64,000 bases of DNA from contig NZ_LR743507.1 in the NCBI RefSeq assembly GCF_902712855.1, positions 248,001-312,000 of the forward strand, read 5' to 3'. The notes under the pieces were generated by a model. That model ran no database searches and was not told the origin of the DNA. It saw only the letters and a list, made by a program, of their open reading frames with translations. Of this stretch, positions 26,883-36,735 are shown in pieces; the stretch's first letter is position 1; every line of letters starts with the position of its first letter. Source of the DNA: Variovorax paradoxus. Its GTDB lineage: Bacteria > Pseudomonadota > Gammaproteobacteria > Burkholderiales > Burkholderiaceae_C. The position numbers and the translations under genes are program-made.

Positions 26883-28504
26883 GTGCAGAAAACAAGGATT
26901 CCCTTCGCCCCGCTCGCCCGCATCGCCTCGCCGGCGCGGCTGAAACAGCTGGCGGCCCTCGCGGGCACCACGGCGCTGCTCGCGGCCTGCGGCGGCGGTG
27001 GCGGCGGAGGGGTGGCGGCATCGGAATCGGGATCGGAACAGGCTTTCCGCCGCCCGTGGCCGACACCGGACGCGGCTCGGTCGTCACCAATCCGCCGGAA
27101 CAGACGGCCAAGCTCTCGGCCGACCAGTTCAACGCCAGCCTGCAGGCCACCGCGCAGGGCAAGACGCTGCTGCAGATTGCCGGTGCGCCCAAGTGCGGTG
27201 TCGAGGTGCGAGCGCTCGAGTACCGCACCATCGGCGCGAAGAACGAGGCCACCAACGCCACCGCCGCGATCATGGTGCCCTCGGGCAGCGACGTGGCCTG
27301 CAGCGGCCAGCGGCCGGTGGTGCTGTACGCGCACGGCACCACCGCGGCGCGCAGCTACAACCTCGCGAAGTGGACCGACAGTGCCCAGGCGGCCGCCGGC
27401 GAGGGCCTGATGATCGCGGCCATGTTCGCGGCACAGGGCTACATCGTGGTGGCGCCCAACTACGCGGGCTACGACAAGTCGACGCTGCCCTACCACCCCT
27501 ACCTGGACGGCGACCAGCAGGGCAAGGACATGGTCGACGCGCTCACCGCGGCACGCAAGACCTTCTCGGGCATCGGCGCGAACGACGCCGGTTCGCTGTT
27601 CATCACCGGCTATTCGCAGGGCGGCTACGTGGCCATGGCGGCGCACCGCGAGATGCAGGCCACCGGCAAGACGGTGACGGCATCGGCGCCGCTGTCGGCG
27701 CCCTCTGCCATCAGCCTGCTGACCGACTACACCTACCAGGGCTGGCCGGCGCTGGGCGCCACGCTGTTCGTGCCGCTGCTGTCGACCAGCTGGCAGCAGC
27801 AGTTCGGCAATGTCTACAACGCGACCACCGACATCTACGAAACCCAGTACGCCAGCGGCATCGACACGCTGCTGCCGAGCCTCACGCCCGACACGCTGTT
27901 CACCTCGGGCAAGCTGCCGCAGCTGGCGCTGTTCCCGGCGAACGCCACGCCGGGGCCGATCAACGCCCAGCTCGCGATCTTCTACGGCGACAACAACCTG
28001 ATCCGCCAGAGCTTCCTGACGCAGGCGGCGGGCGACATCCAGTCGAACCCCTGCCCCGGCAATGCGCTGCCACCGACCGCGGCGTCGCTGGGCTCCGCCA
28101 CGCCGCTGAACTGCACGCCATCCACGGGCTTCCGCAAGGCGGCCGTGGCGAACGACCTGCGCAACTGGGTGCCGGCCCGGCCGATGCTGATGTGCGGCGG
28201 CGCCAACGACCCGACGGTGAACTTCGTCAGCACCCGCGCCACCGCCGGCTACTTCCGCGCCAAGGGCGTGCAGGCCGCCGCGCTGACGGTGGTGGACCTG
28301 GAGGATTCCGCCGCGATCGACGCCTATTCGGCCGCACGCGCCGGCTTCGCGCAGGCCAAGTCGCTGCTGGCGCAGAACACCCCGGGCAGCGCGACCGACA
28401 AGGCCCAGGCGGTCACGCTGGCGTACCACGGCACGCTCGCGCCGCCGTTCTGCCTGGCTTCCGCGCGCGGCTTCTTCCAGGGCGTGTTGGCGGCAGGCGG
28501 CTGA
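26883..28504 (+). pseudogene. secreted lipoprotein lipase (secretory-lipase family), frameshifted in the signal region
   Basis: The gene opens at GTG 26883 behind a strong AGGAG site (8-bp spacing) and encodes a lipoprotein signal with lipobox LLAAC followed by a Gly run. At the G run 27009-27012 the frame is lost. The main hydrolase body continues in another frame (open from at least 27056 to 28504) with GIGIGTGF-like sequence directly after the run. One extra G would restore one continuous frame. The body shows GYSQGGY (GxSxG nucleophile) and the secretory-lipase pattern KDMVDALTAARKTFSGIG. So this is either a sequencing or assembly error, a slippage-prone phase-variable gene, or a recent pseudogene. 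The last 482 codons are intact. Confidence 0.8.
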
Positions 28505-28545
28505 ACAATGCAATAAGCGAAGGCCAGCCCCTTCCAGCAGCCAGC

Positions 28546-28634
28546 ACTACCGCGGAACCGGCTTTGCCGGGCCGCCGGTATTGCCCCCTGCAAGGGGGTT
28601 GGCGCAGCGACACGAAGTGCGCGAAGCCTGGGGG
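28546..28634 (-). repeat. dispersed two-hairpin repeat, family A, copy 8
   Basis: Minus-strand copy whose head CCCCCAGGCTTCGCGC begins immediately after the tsaC stop codon (TGA complement at 28635-28637), with no spacer. Terminal stem AATACC...GGTAGT: the C-to-T change is matched by G-to-A on the other arm. Middle hairpin CCCCC-TTGCA-GGGGG. Confidence 0.94.
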
Positions 28635-29636
28635 TCAGGCCATCGATGCGCGCTGCAGCCGGTCTTTCACGCCTTCCCATTCGGGCGTGTCCGGCGGCGT
28701 CTCGACCCAGATCAGCTTGACGCCCTGCGCGTCGAACTCGCGCAGCACCGCAAAGAGCTGCTGCGCGGTCGCCGCGGCATCGTCGGGCATGCGGCGCAGC
28801 AGCAGGCGCTGCGAGCGGCTGCGCATCGCGGCGCGGGTCCACACCGCGATGTGCGCGGCGTTGGCGCCGAGCACGTCGAGGCCGGTCTGGATCGCCTTGG
28901 CGTCCATCAGCCGCACCTTGGCGTCGGGCGCGTAGTGCGCCTCCAGCGTGCCCGAGGCGCGCGGGTCGGGCGTTTCGAGCACTTCACGGTCGGCGAGCTT
29001 CTCGCCGCAGGCGGCCTCGACCTGTGCGCGCGTGATCGCGCCGGGCCGCAGCAGCACCGGGGCACCGCGGCTGCAGTCGACGATGGTCGACTCGATGCCC
29101 ACCTCGCTGGCACCGCCGTCGAGCACCGGGATCGTGTCGCCGAACTCGTCCTGCACGTGCTGCGCCGTGGTCGGGCTCACGCGGCCGAAGCGGTTGGCGC
29201 TGGGCCCCGCGACGCCGGGCACGCCCTGCTCGGCGCATGCCTGCAGCAGCGCCTGCGCCACCGGATGCGACGGGCAGCGCAGGCCGATGGTGTCCTGCCC
29301 GCCGGCGGCCGCCGCGCCCACGCCGGGCTGGCGCGTGACGATCAGGGTGAGCGGGCCGGGCCAGAAGGCCTGCACCAGCTTCTGGGCGAACGGCGGCAGC
29401 GGCTGCGCGAAGCGCGACAGCGCCTCGGTGCCCTTGATGCCGGCGGCCACGTGCACGATCAGCGGATGGTCCGCTGGCCGGCCCTTGGCCTCGAAGATGC
29501 CGGCCACGGCGGTGTCGCTGGTGGCGTCGGCGCCCAGGCCGTAGACCGTCTCGGTCGGAAAGGCGACCAGCCCGCCCGCGCGCAGCAGGCGCGCCGCCTC
29601 GGCAATGCCTTCGGGCGAACGGCCGTCCAGGATCAT
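28635..29636 (-). CDS. tsaC: L-threonylcarbamoyladenylate synthase (Sua5 type)
   Basis: A 333-residue enzyme making threonylcarbamoyl-AMP from threonine, bicarbonate and ATP, the first step of t6A tRNA modification. The YrdC domain shows LVAFPTETVYGLGADA (about residues 23-38), KGRPADHPLIVHV, FWPGPLTLIV and GPSANRFGRVSPTTA. A C-terminal Sua5 domain starts after HYAPDAKVRL, which makes it the long Sua5 form. It is the third gene of a 4-bp-overlapping purE-purK-tsaC chain and convergent with the lipase. Confidence 0.94.
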   Translation of the reverse strand: MILDGRSPEGIAEAARLLRAGGLVAFPTETVYGLGADATSDTAVAGIFEAKGRPADHPLIVHVAAGIKGTEALSRFAQPLPPFAQKLVQAFWPGPLTLIVTRQPGVGAAAAGGQDTIGLRCPSHPVAQALLQACAEQGVPGVAGPSANRFGRVSPTTAQHVQDEFGDTIPVLDGGASEVGIESTIVDCSRGAPVLLRPGAITRAQVEAACGEKLADREVLETPDPRASGTLEAHYAPDAKVRLMDAKAIQTGLDVLGANAAHIAVWTRAAMRSRSQRLLLRRMPDDAAATAQQLFAVLREFDAQGVKLIWVETPPDTPEWEGVKDRLQRASMA

Positions 29637-30829
29637 GCGACGTCGGCGGTGGTCACCGCCGGCAGGCCCAGCAGCAGCGCCGCCTGCGATGCGGTGGCAC
29701 GCACCGCTTCGAGCGTGGCGCCGGTGAAGGTCAGGTGGCCCATCTTGCGGGCGCGCCGCGGCTCCATCTTTCCGTAGAGGTGCAAATGGGCGCCGGGCAG
29801 CGCGAGCACCTCGCTCCAGCGCGGCGTGACGGGCTTGTCGGCGCCTTCCTGGAACCACAGGTCGCCCAGCAGGTTGAGCATGATCGCGGGGCTGTGCTGG
29901 CGCGGCGCGGCCAGCGGCAGGCCGGCCAGGGTGCGCACCTGCAGCTCGAACTGCGACACGTCGCAGGCTTCCATGGTGTAGTGGCCGCTGTTGTGCGGAC
30001 GCGGCGCCATCTCGTTGACCACCAGCGAACCGTCGGCCAGCGCGAAGAATTCGACGCACAGCACGCCGACGTAGCCCAGGCCGTTGGCGATGCTCTTCGC
30101 CGAGTTGACCGCGCCCTGCGCCACCGTCTTGGGCATGTTCTGCGGATGCACCTCGGTCACGGCCAGGATGCCGTCGCGATGCAGGTTGCGCTGCGGCGGA
30201 AAGTGCACCACCTGGCCGTCGCGGCCGCGCGCCAGGATCACCGAGCACTCGAATTCGAGCGGCAGCATCTTCTCGAGCACGCAGGGCACGCAGCCGGTGG
30301 CCTGCCAGGCCTCGACCAGTTCGGCGCGCGTCTTCACGCGCTGCTGGCCCTTGCCGTCGTAGCCCAGGCGCGCGGTCTTCAGGATGCCGGGCAGCAGGCT
30401 GTCGTCGACGGCGGCGAGTTGCGCCGCGGTCTCGATGGCGGCATAGGGCGCGCAGGGCACGCCGCAGCGCGTGAAGTGGGCCTTCTCGGCGATGCGGTCC
30501 TGCGCGATGGCGATGGCCGGGGCGGCGGGCGACACCGGACGGGCCACGGCCAGATGCTCCAGCGACGGCGCGGGCACGTTCTCGAACTCGGTGGTCACCG
30601 CGTCGGCCAGGCCGGCCAGCCGGGCGAGGCCGTCGACGTCGCTGTAGTCGGTGTGGATGTGGTGGTGGCTCACCCGGCCGGCGGGGCTGTCGGCGTCGGG
30701 GTCGAGCACCGCCGTGAAATAGCCCATGCGCTGGGCGGCGTGGACGAACATGCGCCCCAGTTGGCCGCCACCGAGCACGCCGAGCGTGGCGCCCGGAAGG
30801 ATGGGCAGGTCGGCATTGTTGCTGCTCAC
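29633..30829 (-). CDS. purK: 5-(carboxyamino)imidazole ribonucleotide synthase
   Basis: A 398-residue ATP-grasp enzyme that carboxylates AIR on N5 during purine synthesis. The N-terminal [20 protein letters not shown] (pre-ATP-grasp) and the metal and ATP sites in [20 protein letters not shown] with PHNSGHYT are typical. The start is GTG 30829, overlapping the purE stop by 4 bp (GTGA); the tsaC start overlaps its stop in the same way. The three genes are therefore translationally coupled. Confidence 0.96.
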   Translation of the reverse strand: MSSNNADLPILPGATLGVLGGGQLGRMFVHAAQRMGYFTAVLDPDADSPAGRVSHHHIHTDYSDVDGLARLAGLADAVTTEFENVPAPSLEHLAVARPVSPAAPAIAIAQDRIAEKAHFTRCGVPCAPYAAIETAAQLAAVDDSLLPGILKTARLGYDGKGQQRVKTRAELVEAWQATGCVPCVLEKMLPLEFECSVILARGRDGQVVHFPPQRNLHRDGILAVTEVHPQNMPKTVAQGAVNSAKSIANGLGYVGVLCVEFFALADGSLVVNEMAPRPHNSGHYTMEACDVSQFELQVRTLAGLPLAAPRQHSPAIMLNLLGDLWFQEGADKPVTPRWSEVLALPGAHLHLYGKMEPRRARKMGHLTFTGATLEAVRATASQAALLLGLPAVTTADVA

Positions 30830-31377
30830 AGGGCACCTCCGCCTTGCGGCGAGAAAGGAGACACAGGGGCGGCCTCGCCCGCGGGGGCCGGCGGCAGGGT
30901 CATGGCTTCGGCGGCGGCGGTCTGCGCCGTGCGGAAGGCGTCGAGCTTCGCGCGCAGCGCCGGGTCGTTCACCGCCAGCATCGACACCGCGAACAGCGCC
31001 GCGTTGGCCGCGCCGGCGTTGCCGATGGCAAAGGTGGCCACCGGCACGCCCTTGGGCATCTGCACGATGCTGTAGAGGGAATCGACGCCCTGCAGATGCC
31101 GGCTGGCCACCGGCACGCCGAGCACCGGCACCGTGGTCTTCGAGGCCAGCATGCCCGGCAGGTGGGCCGCGCCGCCCGCGCCCGCGATGATCGCGGTGAG
31201 CCTGCGCCCGGCTGCGCTTTCGGCATACGCAAAGAGGGCATCGGGCATCCGGTGGGCCGAGACCACCTTTGCTTCGTGGCTGATTCCGAATTGCTGGAGA
31301 ATCTCGACCGCGTTGCGCATCGTCTCCCAATCGGAGCTCGAGCCCATCACTACACCGACCTGAATGGTTTCGTTCAT
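30826..31377 (-). CDS. purE: N5-carboxyaminoimidazole ribonucleotide mutase
   Basis: A 183-residue class I PurE. The core [27 protein letters not shown] with the catalytic His, and [19 protein letters not shown] and [17 protein letters not shown] are all present. The last about 25 residues (from about 158) are Pro/Ala/Gly-rich and not part of the family core, perhaps a readthrough extension. It works with PurK. Its start is only 36 bp from the divergent cnoX start, so the promoters must overlap or lie inside the genes. Confidence 0.96.
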   Translation of the reverse strand: MNETIQVGVVMGSSSDWETMRNAVEILQQFGISHEAKVVSAHRMPDALFAYAESAAGRRLTAIIAGAGGAAHLPGMLASKTTVPVLGVPVASRHLQGVDSLYSIVQMPKGVPVATFAIGNAGAANAALFAVSMLAVNDPALRAKLDAFRTAQTAAAEAMTLPPAPAGEAAPVSPFSPQGGGAL

Positions 31378-31413
31378 GGTTTCAATTTTACGTTTCACCC
31401 TCAGTTGGTTCCG

Positions 31414-32334
31414 ATGATCGACATCACTCTCGAAAATTTCCAGGCCGAACTGATCGAAGGCTCCGTCGGCACACCCGTGCTGCTGGACATCTGGGCCGAA
31501 TGGTGCGGCCCCTGCAAGCAGCTCGGGCCGGTGCTCGAAAAGCTCGAGGTCGAGTACGCCGGACGCTTCACGCTGGCCAAGCTCGACGCCGACAAGGTGC
31601 CGCAGATCTCGTCGCAGCTGTCCGAGATGTTCGGCGTGCGCAGCATCCCGTTCTGCGTGATGTTCAAGGACGGCCAGCCGGTGGACGGCTTCGTCGGCGC
31701 CATTCCGGCCGAGAAGATCCGCGAATTCCTCGACAAGCACGTGCCCGGCGCCGACGAGGCCGAGGCCGCTGCCCAGGAAGAAGCCGCGCAGGAGGCGCTG
31801 GCCGGCGGCGACACGCAAGGTGCGCTCGAGAAGCTGCAGCATGCCGTAGCCACCGACCCGGCCAACGACGACGCCTGCTTCGACTACGTCAAGCTGCTGC
31901 TGCAGGAAGGCCGCATCGACGACGCCAAGGTCGCCTTTGCGCCGGTGATCGCCAAGACCACGCTGGTGCGCCGCTTCGATGCACTGCAGCGCTGGATGGA
32001 CGCTATCGATTTCGCAGCGCCTCCCGCAGGTGCGGCGCCCGCACTGGCCGATTTCGACAGCAGGATCACCGCCAACAAGCGCGATTTCGACGCCCGTTTC
32101 GGCCGCGCCCGCCTGCTGATGGCGGCGCAGCGCTGGACGGACGCGATGGACGAGCTGCTCGACATCCTGATGCGCGACAAGACCTGGAGCGAGGACCTCG
32201 CCCGCAAGACCTACATCGCGATCCTCGACGTGATCGAGCCGCCGAAGGTGAAGGTGGCCGACGGGCAGATCCCGCCGGACGATCCGGTCGTGGCCACCTA
32301 CCGCCGCCGGCTCAGCAGCGTGGTGCTGAGCTGA
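31414..32334 (+). CDS. cnoX: thioredoxin-domain co-chaperone with TPR-like tail (CnoX/YbbN)
   Basis: A 306-residue protein. The thioredoxin domain occupies about residues 1-110 with the active site W30-C31-G-P-C34. Helical tetratricopeptide-like repeats follow ([20 protein letters not shown], then [19 protein letters not shown]). This is the CnoX/YbbN layout, a redox co-chaperone that hands clients to chaperones. E. coli CnoX lacks the second cysteine pattern, whereas here a full WCGPC is kept, so oxidoreductase activity is likely. Divergent from purE by 36 bp and followed by a strong terminator. Confidence 0.9.
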   Translation: MIDITLENFQAELIEGSVGTPVLLDIWAEWCGPCKQLGPVLEKLEVEYAGRFTLAKLDADKVPQISSQLSEMFGVRSIPFCVMFKDGQPVDGFVGAIPAEKIREFLDKHVPGADEAEAAAQEEAAQEALAGGDTQGALEKLQHAVATDPANDDACFDYVKLLLQEGRIDDAKVAFAPVIAKTTLVRRFDALQRWMDAIDFAAPPAGAAPALADFDSRITANKRDFDARFGRARLLMAAQRWTDAMDELLDILMRDKTWSEDLARKTYIAILDVIEPPKVKVADGQIPPDDPVVATYRRRLSSVVLS

Positions 32335-32360
32335 CCGGCCGCAAAGCGGCCTGCACACCG

Positions 32361-32385
32361 AAAGCGACCTGCGGGTCGCTTTTTT
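32361..32385 (+). terminator. intrinsic terminator after cnoX
   Basis: Perfect 9-bp stem AAAGCGACC/GGTCGCTTT with a 4-nt loop and a run of six T at the 3' side, 27 bp after the cnoX stop. Confidence 0.9.
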
Positions 32386-32487
32386 CATGGCCGTCGCCCG
32401 CGCGCGGCGCGGCATTGGCGAGCCACGCGCCGTCGAATACGATCACGCCCGATTCAACTTGTTGCAGATTGAAAAGGAAGACCGGCC

Positions 32488-32946
32488 ATGCGTTCCTTCG
32501 CCCGCCTTGCCCGCCCCGCCCGCCGGACCGCGCTGCCCGTATTCGCCGCCCTGCTGGGCGCGCTGCTGGCAGCCTGCGGAAGCGGCATCAGCCTCGACGA
32601 GCCGATCGAAGGCCCGGCCTGGCGCCTCGTCCAGCTGGGCGACGAGCCCATCGCACCGGGCAGCGACGCACAGCTGCAGTTCGACCGCAGCAGCGGCCGC
32701 GTGAGCGGCTCGGGCGGCTGCAACCGCATCTCGGGCACCTTCACGCGCAGCGGCAGCACGCTGAAGATCGGCCAGATGGCCTCGACCCGCATGGCCTGCC
32801 TCGACCCCACGCGCGGCGCCAACGAAGCGCAGTTCATCGCCGCGCTGCAGAGCACGGCCAGCTACAGCCTGGCCGGACCGGGCCGGCTGGCGCTGCTGGA
32901 TGCGCGCGGGCGCACCGTGGCGCTGCTGAACAGCGGCGGCCGCTGA
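32488..32946 (+). CDS. META-domain (HslJ-like) lipoprotein
   Basis: A 152-residue lipoprotein. The signal ends ALLGALLAAC30 with a good lipobox (L-A-A-C), so C30 is lipidated. The mature part is one META domain: WRLVQLGDEPI, then SGRVSGSGGCNRISGTF and STRMACLDPTRGANEAQFI match the family's conserved motifs (the GCNR and TRMAC segments). HslJ in E. coli is linked to heat shock and novobiocin resistance; the role here is unknown. ATG 32488 follows an AAGGAAG Shine-Dalgarno. A bidirectional terminator separates it from convergent purC. Confidence 0.9.
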   Translation: MRSFARLARPARRTALPVFAALLGALLAACGSGISLDEPIEGPAWRLVQLGDEPIAPGSDAQLQFDRSSGRVSGSGGCNRISGTFTRSGSTLKIGQMASTRMACLDPTRGANEAQFIAALQSTASYSLAGPGRLALLDARGRTVALLNSGGR

Positions 32947-32951
32947 AACGC

Positions 32952-32977
32952 AAAAGACCGGCCTCGGCCGGTCTTTT
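32952..32977. terminator. bidirectional intrinsic terminator between META and purC genes
   Basis: An 11-bp stem AAAAGACCGGC/GCCGGTCTTTT with a 4-nt loop, flanked by A and T tracts so it can act on both strands. It serves the META gene on plus and purC on minus. Confidence 0.88.
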
Positions 32978-33008
32978 GCTGTGTTCGGAGAACAGAGTCG
33001 CCGGGCGA

Positions 33009-33914
33009 TCAGCCCGTGAGCCGTTCCAGTGCCTCGCGGTACTTGGCGGCCGTCTTCTCTATGACTTCCGCCGGCAGGCGCGGCGCCGGCGGCGTCTTGT
33101 CCCAGGGCTTGCCGTTGATCTTGGTGGCCTCGAGCCAGTCGCGCACGAACTGCTTGTCGTAGCTCGGCGGGTTGGTGCCGGCGGCCAGTGCGGCTTCGTA
33201 GCCTTCGACCGGCCAGTAGCGCGAGCTGTCGGGCGTGAGCACCTCGTCCATCAGCACCAGCGTGCCGGCCTCGTCGAGGCCGAATTCGAACTTGGTGTCG
33301 GCAATGATCATTCCCTTGGCCAGCGCGATCTGCGCGGCGGTTTCGTAGATGGCGATGCTGGTCTCGCGGATCTGCTGCGCCAGCTTGGGGCCGACGATTT
33401 CCACCACGCGCTCGTAGCTGATGTTCTCGTCGTGCTCGCCGGCGGCGGCCTTGGCCGCGGGGGTGAAGATCGGGCGCGGCAGCTTGCTGGCGTTGGTGAG
33501 GCCTTCGGGCAGCGGCACGCCGCAGACCGAACGGCTTTCCTGGTATTCCTTCCAGCCGCTGCCGGCGAGGTAGCCGCGCACCACCGCTTCCACCGGAATC
33601 GGCTTCAGGCGCTTGACCAGCATCGAACGTCCGGTGACCTGCGGCACTTCGGCCTCGGTGACCGCGCTCTCGGGCGCGTCGCCGGTCAGGTGATTGGGGC
33701 AGATCTGGCCGAGGCGGTCGAACCACCAGAGCGCCATCTTCGTGAGGATCTCGCCCTTGCCGGGAATGGGCTCGCCCATGATCACGTCGAAGGCGCTGAG
33801 CCGGTCGCTCGCGACCATCAGGATGCGGTCTTCGCCGACGGCGTAGTTGTCGCGCACCTTGCCGCGCGCAAGCAGGGGCAGGCTCTGGATGGAGGAGGTG
33901 TGGACGGTGGTCAT
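33009..33914 (-). CDS. purC: SAICAR synthetase (phosphoribosylaminoimidazole-succinocarboxamide synthase)
   Basis: A 301-residue enzyme that joins CAIR and aspartate using ATP, directly after the PurK/PurE steps. Motifs: [20 protein letters not shown] (Gly-rich ATP loop), [37 protein letters not shown] and [14 protein letters not shown]. It is the longer plant/bacterial form. It lies 106 bp after fba, separated by fba's terminator, so it has its own promoter. The gene order fba-purC-(cnoX, META)-purE-purK is the Burkholderiales order with an interruption. Confidence 0.97.
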   Translation of the reverse strand: MTTVHTSSIQSLPLLARGKVRDNYAVGEDRILMVASDRLSAFDVIMGEPIPGKGEILTKMALWWFDRLGQICPNHLTGDAPESAVTEAEVPQVTGRSMLVKRLKPIPVEAVVRGYLAGSGWKEYQESRSVCGVPLPEGLTNASKLPRPIFTPAAKAAAGEHDENISYERVVEIVGPKLAQQIRETSIAIYETAAQIALAKGMIIADTKFEFGLDEAGTLVLMDEVLTPDSSRYWPVEGYEAALAAGTNPPSYDKQFVRDWLEATKINGKPWDKTPPAPRLPAEVIEKTAAKYREALERLTG

Positions 33915-33975
33915 GGGGCTGGTGCGGTGGAAAACAGGGGAGACGGAATGACGGTGAAAGCGGATTGTGCGCGCA

Positions 33976-34000
33976 GAAAAAAGCCACCGCGAACGGTGGC
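33976..34000 (-). terminator. intrinsic terminator after fba
   Basis: On the minus strand a stem GCCACCG/CGGTGGC with a TTCG loop is followed by a run of T's (A's at 33977-33982 on plus). It lies 20 bp after the fba stop. Confidence 0.85.
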
Positions 34001-34020
34001 CTTCGAATCGCCCGGGTGTG

Positions 34021-35085
34021 TCAGATCACGGCCTGTGCCAGTTCGCCCTTGGCGTACTTGGCCGCGACCACCTGCAGGGTGTCGCCCTTGATCTTCGGGC
34101 CCTGGCCTTCGCAGCCGAACTCGATGTAGCGCTGCTTGCAGATCTGCTTGGCGGCTTCGCGCGCGGGCTTGAGCCATTCGCGGGCGTCGAACTTCTCGGG
34201 GTTCTCGGCCATGAACTTGCGCACCGCGCCGGTCATCGCCAGGCGGATGTCGGTGTCGATGTTGATCTTGCGCACGCCGTACTTGATGGCTTCCTGGATT
34301 TCCTCGACGGGCACACCGTAGGTTTCCTTCATGTTGCCGCCGTACTTGCGGATGATTTCCAGCAGGTCCTGCGGCACCGACGACGAGCCGTGCATCACCA
34401 GGTGGGTGTTGGGCAGGCGGGCGTGGATTTCCTTCACGCGCTGGATCGACAGGATGTCGCCGGTGGGCTTGCGGGTGAACTTGTAGGCACCGTGGCTGGT
34501 GCCGATGGCGATGGCCAGCGCGTCGAGCTGCGTGGCCTTCACGAACTGGGCGGCTTCCTCGGGGTCGGTCAGCAGCGCGGAGTGGTCGAGCACGCCTTCG
34601 GCGCCGATGCCATCCTCCTCGCCGGCCATGCCGGTCTCGAGCGAACCCAGGCAGCCCAGTTCGCCTTCGACGGTCACGCCGACCTTGTGCGCCAGCTGCA
34701 CGACCTTGCGCGTCACGTCGATGTTGTAGTCGAACGAAGCGGGGGTCTTGCCGTCTTCGTGCAGCGAGCCGTCCATCATCACGGACGAAAAGCCCAGGTC
34801 GATGGCGCCCTGGCAGATGGCGGGGCTCTGGCCGTGATCCTGGTGCATGACCAGCGGGATGTTCGGGTACTGCTCGATGGCGGCCTGGATCAGGTGCTTG
34901 ATGAAGGCTTCGCCTGCGTACTTGCGGGCACCTGCGCTGGCTTGCAGGATGACGGGGGCGCCGGTTTCCTTGGCGGCCTCCATGACGGCCTGGACCTGTT
35001 CGAGGTTGTTGACGTTGAAGGCCGGGATGCCGTAGCCATTGGCTGCGGCATGGTCGAGCAGTTCGCGCATCGAGACGAGTGCCAT
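34021..35085 (-). CDS. fba: class II fructose-bisphosphate aldolase
   Basis: A 354-residue zinc aldolase of the CbbA subtype. The ligand His is in [12 protein letters not shown]. It also shows [55 protein letters not shown] and [17 protein letters not shown]. It splits fructose-1,6-bisphosphate for glycolysis or Calvin-cycle and gluconeogenic flow. An SD-like GAGG precedes ATG 35085. Upstream, 66 bp separate it from the lipoprotein esterase gene, with a TAGAAT -10-like box on minus near 35150. Normally pyk precedes it; here an acdS island lies between. Confidence 0.97.
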   Translation of the reverse strand: MALVSMRELLDHAAANGYGIPAFNVNNLEQVQAVMEAAKETGAPVILQASAGARKYAGEAFIKHLIQAAIEQYPNIPLVMHQDHGQSPAICQGAIDLGFSSVMMDGSLHEDGKTPASFDYNIDVTRKVVQLAHKVGVTVEGELGCLGSLETGMAGEEDGIGAEGVLDHSALLTDPEEAAQFVKATQLDALAIAIGTSHGAYKFTRKPTGDILSIQRVKEIHARLPNTHLVMHGSSSVPQDLLEIIRKYGGNMKETYGVPVEEIQEAIKYGVRKINIDTDIRLAMTGAVRKFMAENPEKFDAREWLKPAREAAKQICKQRYIEFGCEGQGPKIKGDTLQVVAAKYAKGELAQAVI

Positions 35086-35151
35086 GGAGAAATACCTCGC
35101 GGGAATTGGGGAAAGAAGAAGGCGGAAAGACGAGAGAAAACTACCGCAATT

Positions 35152-36081
35152 CTACCGAGGGCCCTTGTCGGACTGCACTGACGTCAACCCGATGAAGTCC
35201 AGGACCGGCGGCAGCACCGGGCCGCCCAGCCACTGGATGGGCTTGGCGAACGCACCGATCAGCGTCACGTGGCTCAGGTTGTCGAACAGTTTCACATCCA
35301 CCGGCACGCCGGCTTCGCGCAGCGCGGCGGCCATCCGGCCGGTGTTGCGGTCGGGATAGACGAGCTTGTCCTTCGACGCCGCCATGAGCAGGGCCCGTGG
35401 CGACGCCGCCGACGCATGCGCCAGCGGCTGCGAGTCGCGCGGCGTGTCCGGCCAGTTGAACGCGGCCTGCGCCTGCGGGTCGCCGATGGGCAGGAAGTCG
35501 TAGGGGCCGGCCAGGCCGATCCAGCCCGCGAGCTGCCTGGGGCTGGCCCCCACCTCGCCGAGCCAGCGATCGTCCAGCGCCACCATGGCGGCGTTGTAGC
35601 CGCCCGAGCTGTGCCCCATCACGTAGACCTGCTTCGGGTCGGCACCGAGCTGCGCGGCGTGGTCGAGCGCCCACTTGACGGCCAGCGCGCTGTCGCGCAC
35701 GAACACCGGGTAGGTGAAGGCCGGCGACAGGCCGTAGTCGGGCACCACCACCACCGCGCCGCGCGCGGCCAGCGCCTCGCCGACGAACTTGTAGCTTGCA
35801 CGGTCGCCGTTCGTCCAGGTGCCGCCGAAGAAGAACACCACCAGCGGGCGCGCCCCCGTCGCCGGCACGGTGGACGGCAGCGGCTGGTACACGTCGAGCA
35901 CCTGGCGCGGCGCCTTGCCGTAGGCCAGGCCGCCCTGGAACCGGTAGGTGTCGCCGGGCACCAGCCCGTTGAGCACCTTGACCGGCGAGCAGGCCGACAG
36001 CACGGCGGCGGCGCCGATCGAGACGGCGGTGACGAAAACGCCGCGGCGCTGCCGCAGCGAAGCAAAAAAGGGAAAGGTCAT
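35152..36081 (-). CDS. alpha/beta hydrolase lipoprotein (esterase)
   Basis: A 309-residue lipoprotein. The signal ends AAAVLSAC31 (lipobox L-S-A-C), placing the enzyme in the envelope. An alpha/beta hydrolase domain follows with the oxyanion segment FFFGGTWTNGDR, the nucleophile elbow YVMGHSSGGYNAAM (GxSxG), and catalytic Asp and His near ASKDKLVYPDRNT and DNLSHVTLIG. This is the carboxylesterase/BD-FAE type; the substrate is unknown. It ends 66 bp before fba and starts 35 bp after acdR, both on the same strand. It belongs to the segment that separates pyk from fba. Confidence 0.87.
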   Translation of the reverse strand: MTFPFFASLRQRRGVFVTAVSIGAAAVLSACSPVKVLNGLVPGDTYRFQGGLAYGKAPRQVLDVYQPLPSTVPATGARPLVVFFFGGTWTNGDRASYKFVGEALAARGAVVVVPDYGLSPAFTYPVFVRDSALAVKWALDHAAQLGADPKQVYVMGHSSGGYNAAMVALDDRWLGEVGASPRQLAGWIGLAGPYDFLPIGDPQAQAAFNWPDTPRDSQPLAHASAASPRALLMAASKDKLVYPDRNTGRMAAALREAGVPVDVKLFDNLSHVTLIGAFAKPIQWLGGPVLPPVLDFIGLTSVQSDKGPR

Positions 36082-36116
36082 CGCACCAGTACGCACGCAC
36101 GCGCGCCGCGGTTTCG

Positions 36117-36602
36117 TCAGATGGGAAGCTGCGTGGTCGACAGCACCTGCTTGAGCACGACGAAGGTGCGGATCTGCCGCACGCCCGGCAAGTACAGCAG
36201 CTGCTCGGCGTGCAGGCGGTTGAAACTGTCGTTGTCGCGCGTGCGCACGAGCATGAAGTAGTCGAACTCGCCCGTGACCACATGGCACTCGAGGCAACCC
36301 GAGACCTTCTGCGCCGCCTTCTCGAAATCGGCGAAGGAGTCGGGCGTGGAGCGGTCGAGCACCACGCCGATCATCACGAGCATGCCGAGTTCGAGCGCGT
36401 CGGGGTCGAGCAGCGCGACCATGCCCTTGATGAGCCCCGCCTCCTTGAGCCGCTCCACGCGCCGCAGGCAGGCGGCTGCGCTCAGGTTCACCCTGGCTGC
36501 CAGCGCGACGTTGGAGAGCGACGCATCGCGCTGCAGGGTACGCAGGATGGCGCGGTCGGTGCGATCGAGCTCCAGAGGAGAACGCAATTTTGTTGTGCTC
36601 AT
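36117..36602 (-). CDS. acdR: Lrp/AsnC regulator of ACC deaminase
   Basis: A 161-residue Lrp-type regulator. The helix-turn-helix [20 protein letters not shown] with [20 protein letters not shown] covers about residues 13-55. The RAM domain with [19 protein letters not shown] follows. It is divergent from acdS, the arrangement known for AcdR, which activates acdS in response to ACC in several proteobacteria. The 133-bp gap is AT-richer and should hold its binding sites. Confidence 0.93.
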   Translation of the reverse strand: MSTTKLRSPLELDRTDRAILRTLQRDASLSNVALAARVNLSAAACLRRVERLKEAGLIKGMVALLDPDALELGMLVMIGVVLDRSTPDSFADFEKAAQKVSGCLECHVVTGEFDYFMLVRTRDNDSFNRLHAEQLLYLPGVRQIRTFVVLKQVLSTTQLPI

Positions 36603-36735
36603 GCCTGCTTTATCGGCTCAAAAGATTTCGTTCCGGTCATCGTGCCTTTTTTTAGTCGATGAATCCAGCGAACTTCGCAAGCACGTTGCGAGCCCTTCTT
36701 CCTACGATTCAAGGCTTCAACCTCCTGGAGCCGCC

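Noticed and set aside
27056..28504. A cytosolic lipase starting at GTG 27056
   Set aside because: No ribosome site there, while the upstream GTG with strong AGGAG and lipobox, plus coding-like sequence between, argues for a frameshifted secreted protein.
36603..36735. Exact AcdR, CRP or FNR boxes upstream of acdS
   Set aside because: The gap is AT-richer and surely regulatory, but no sequence matched a known box well enough to place one.
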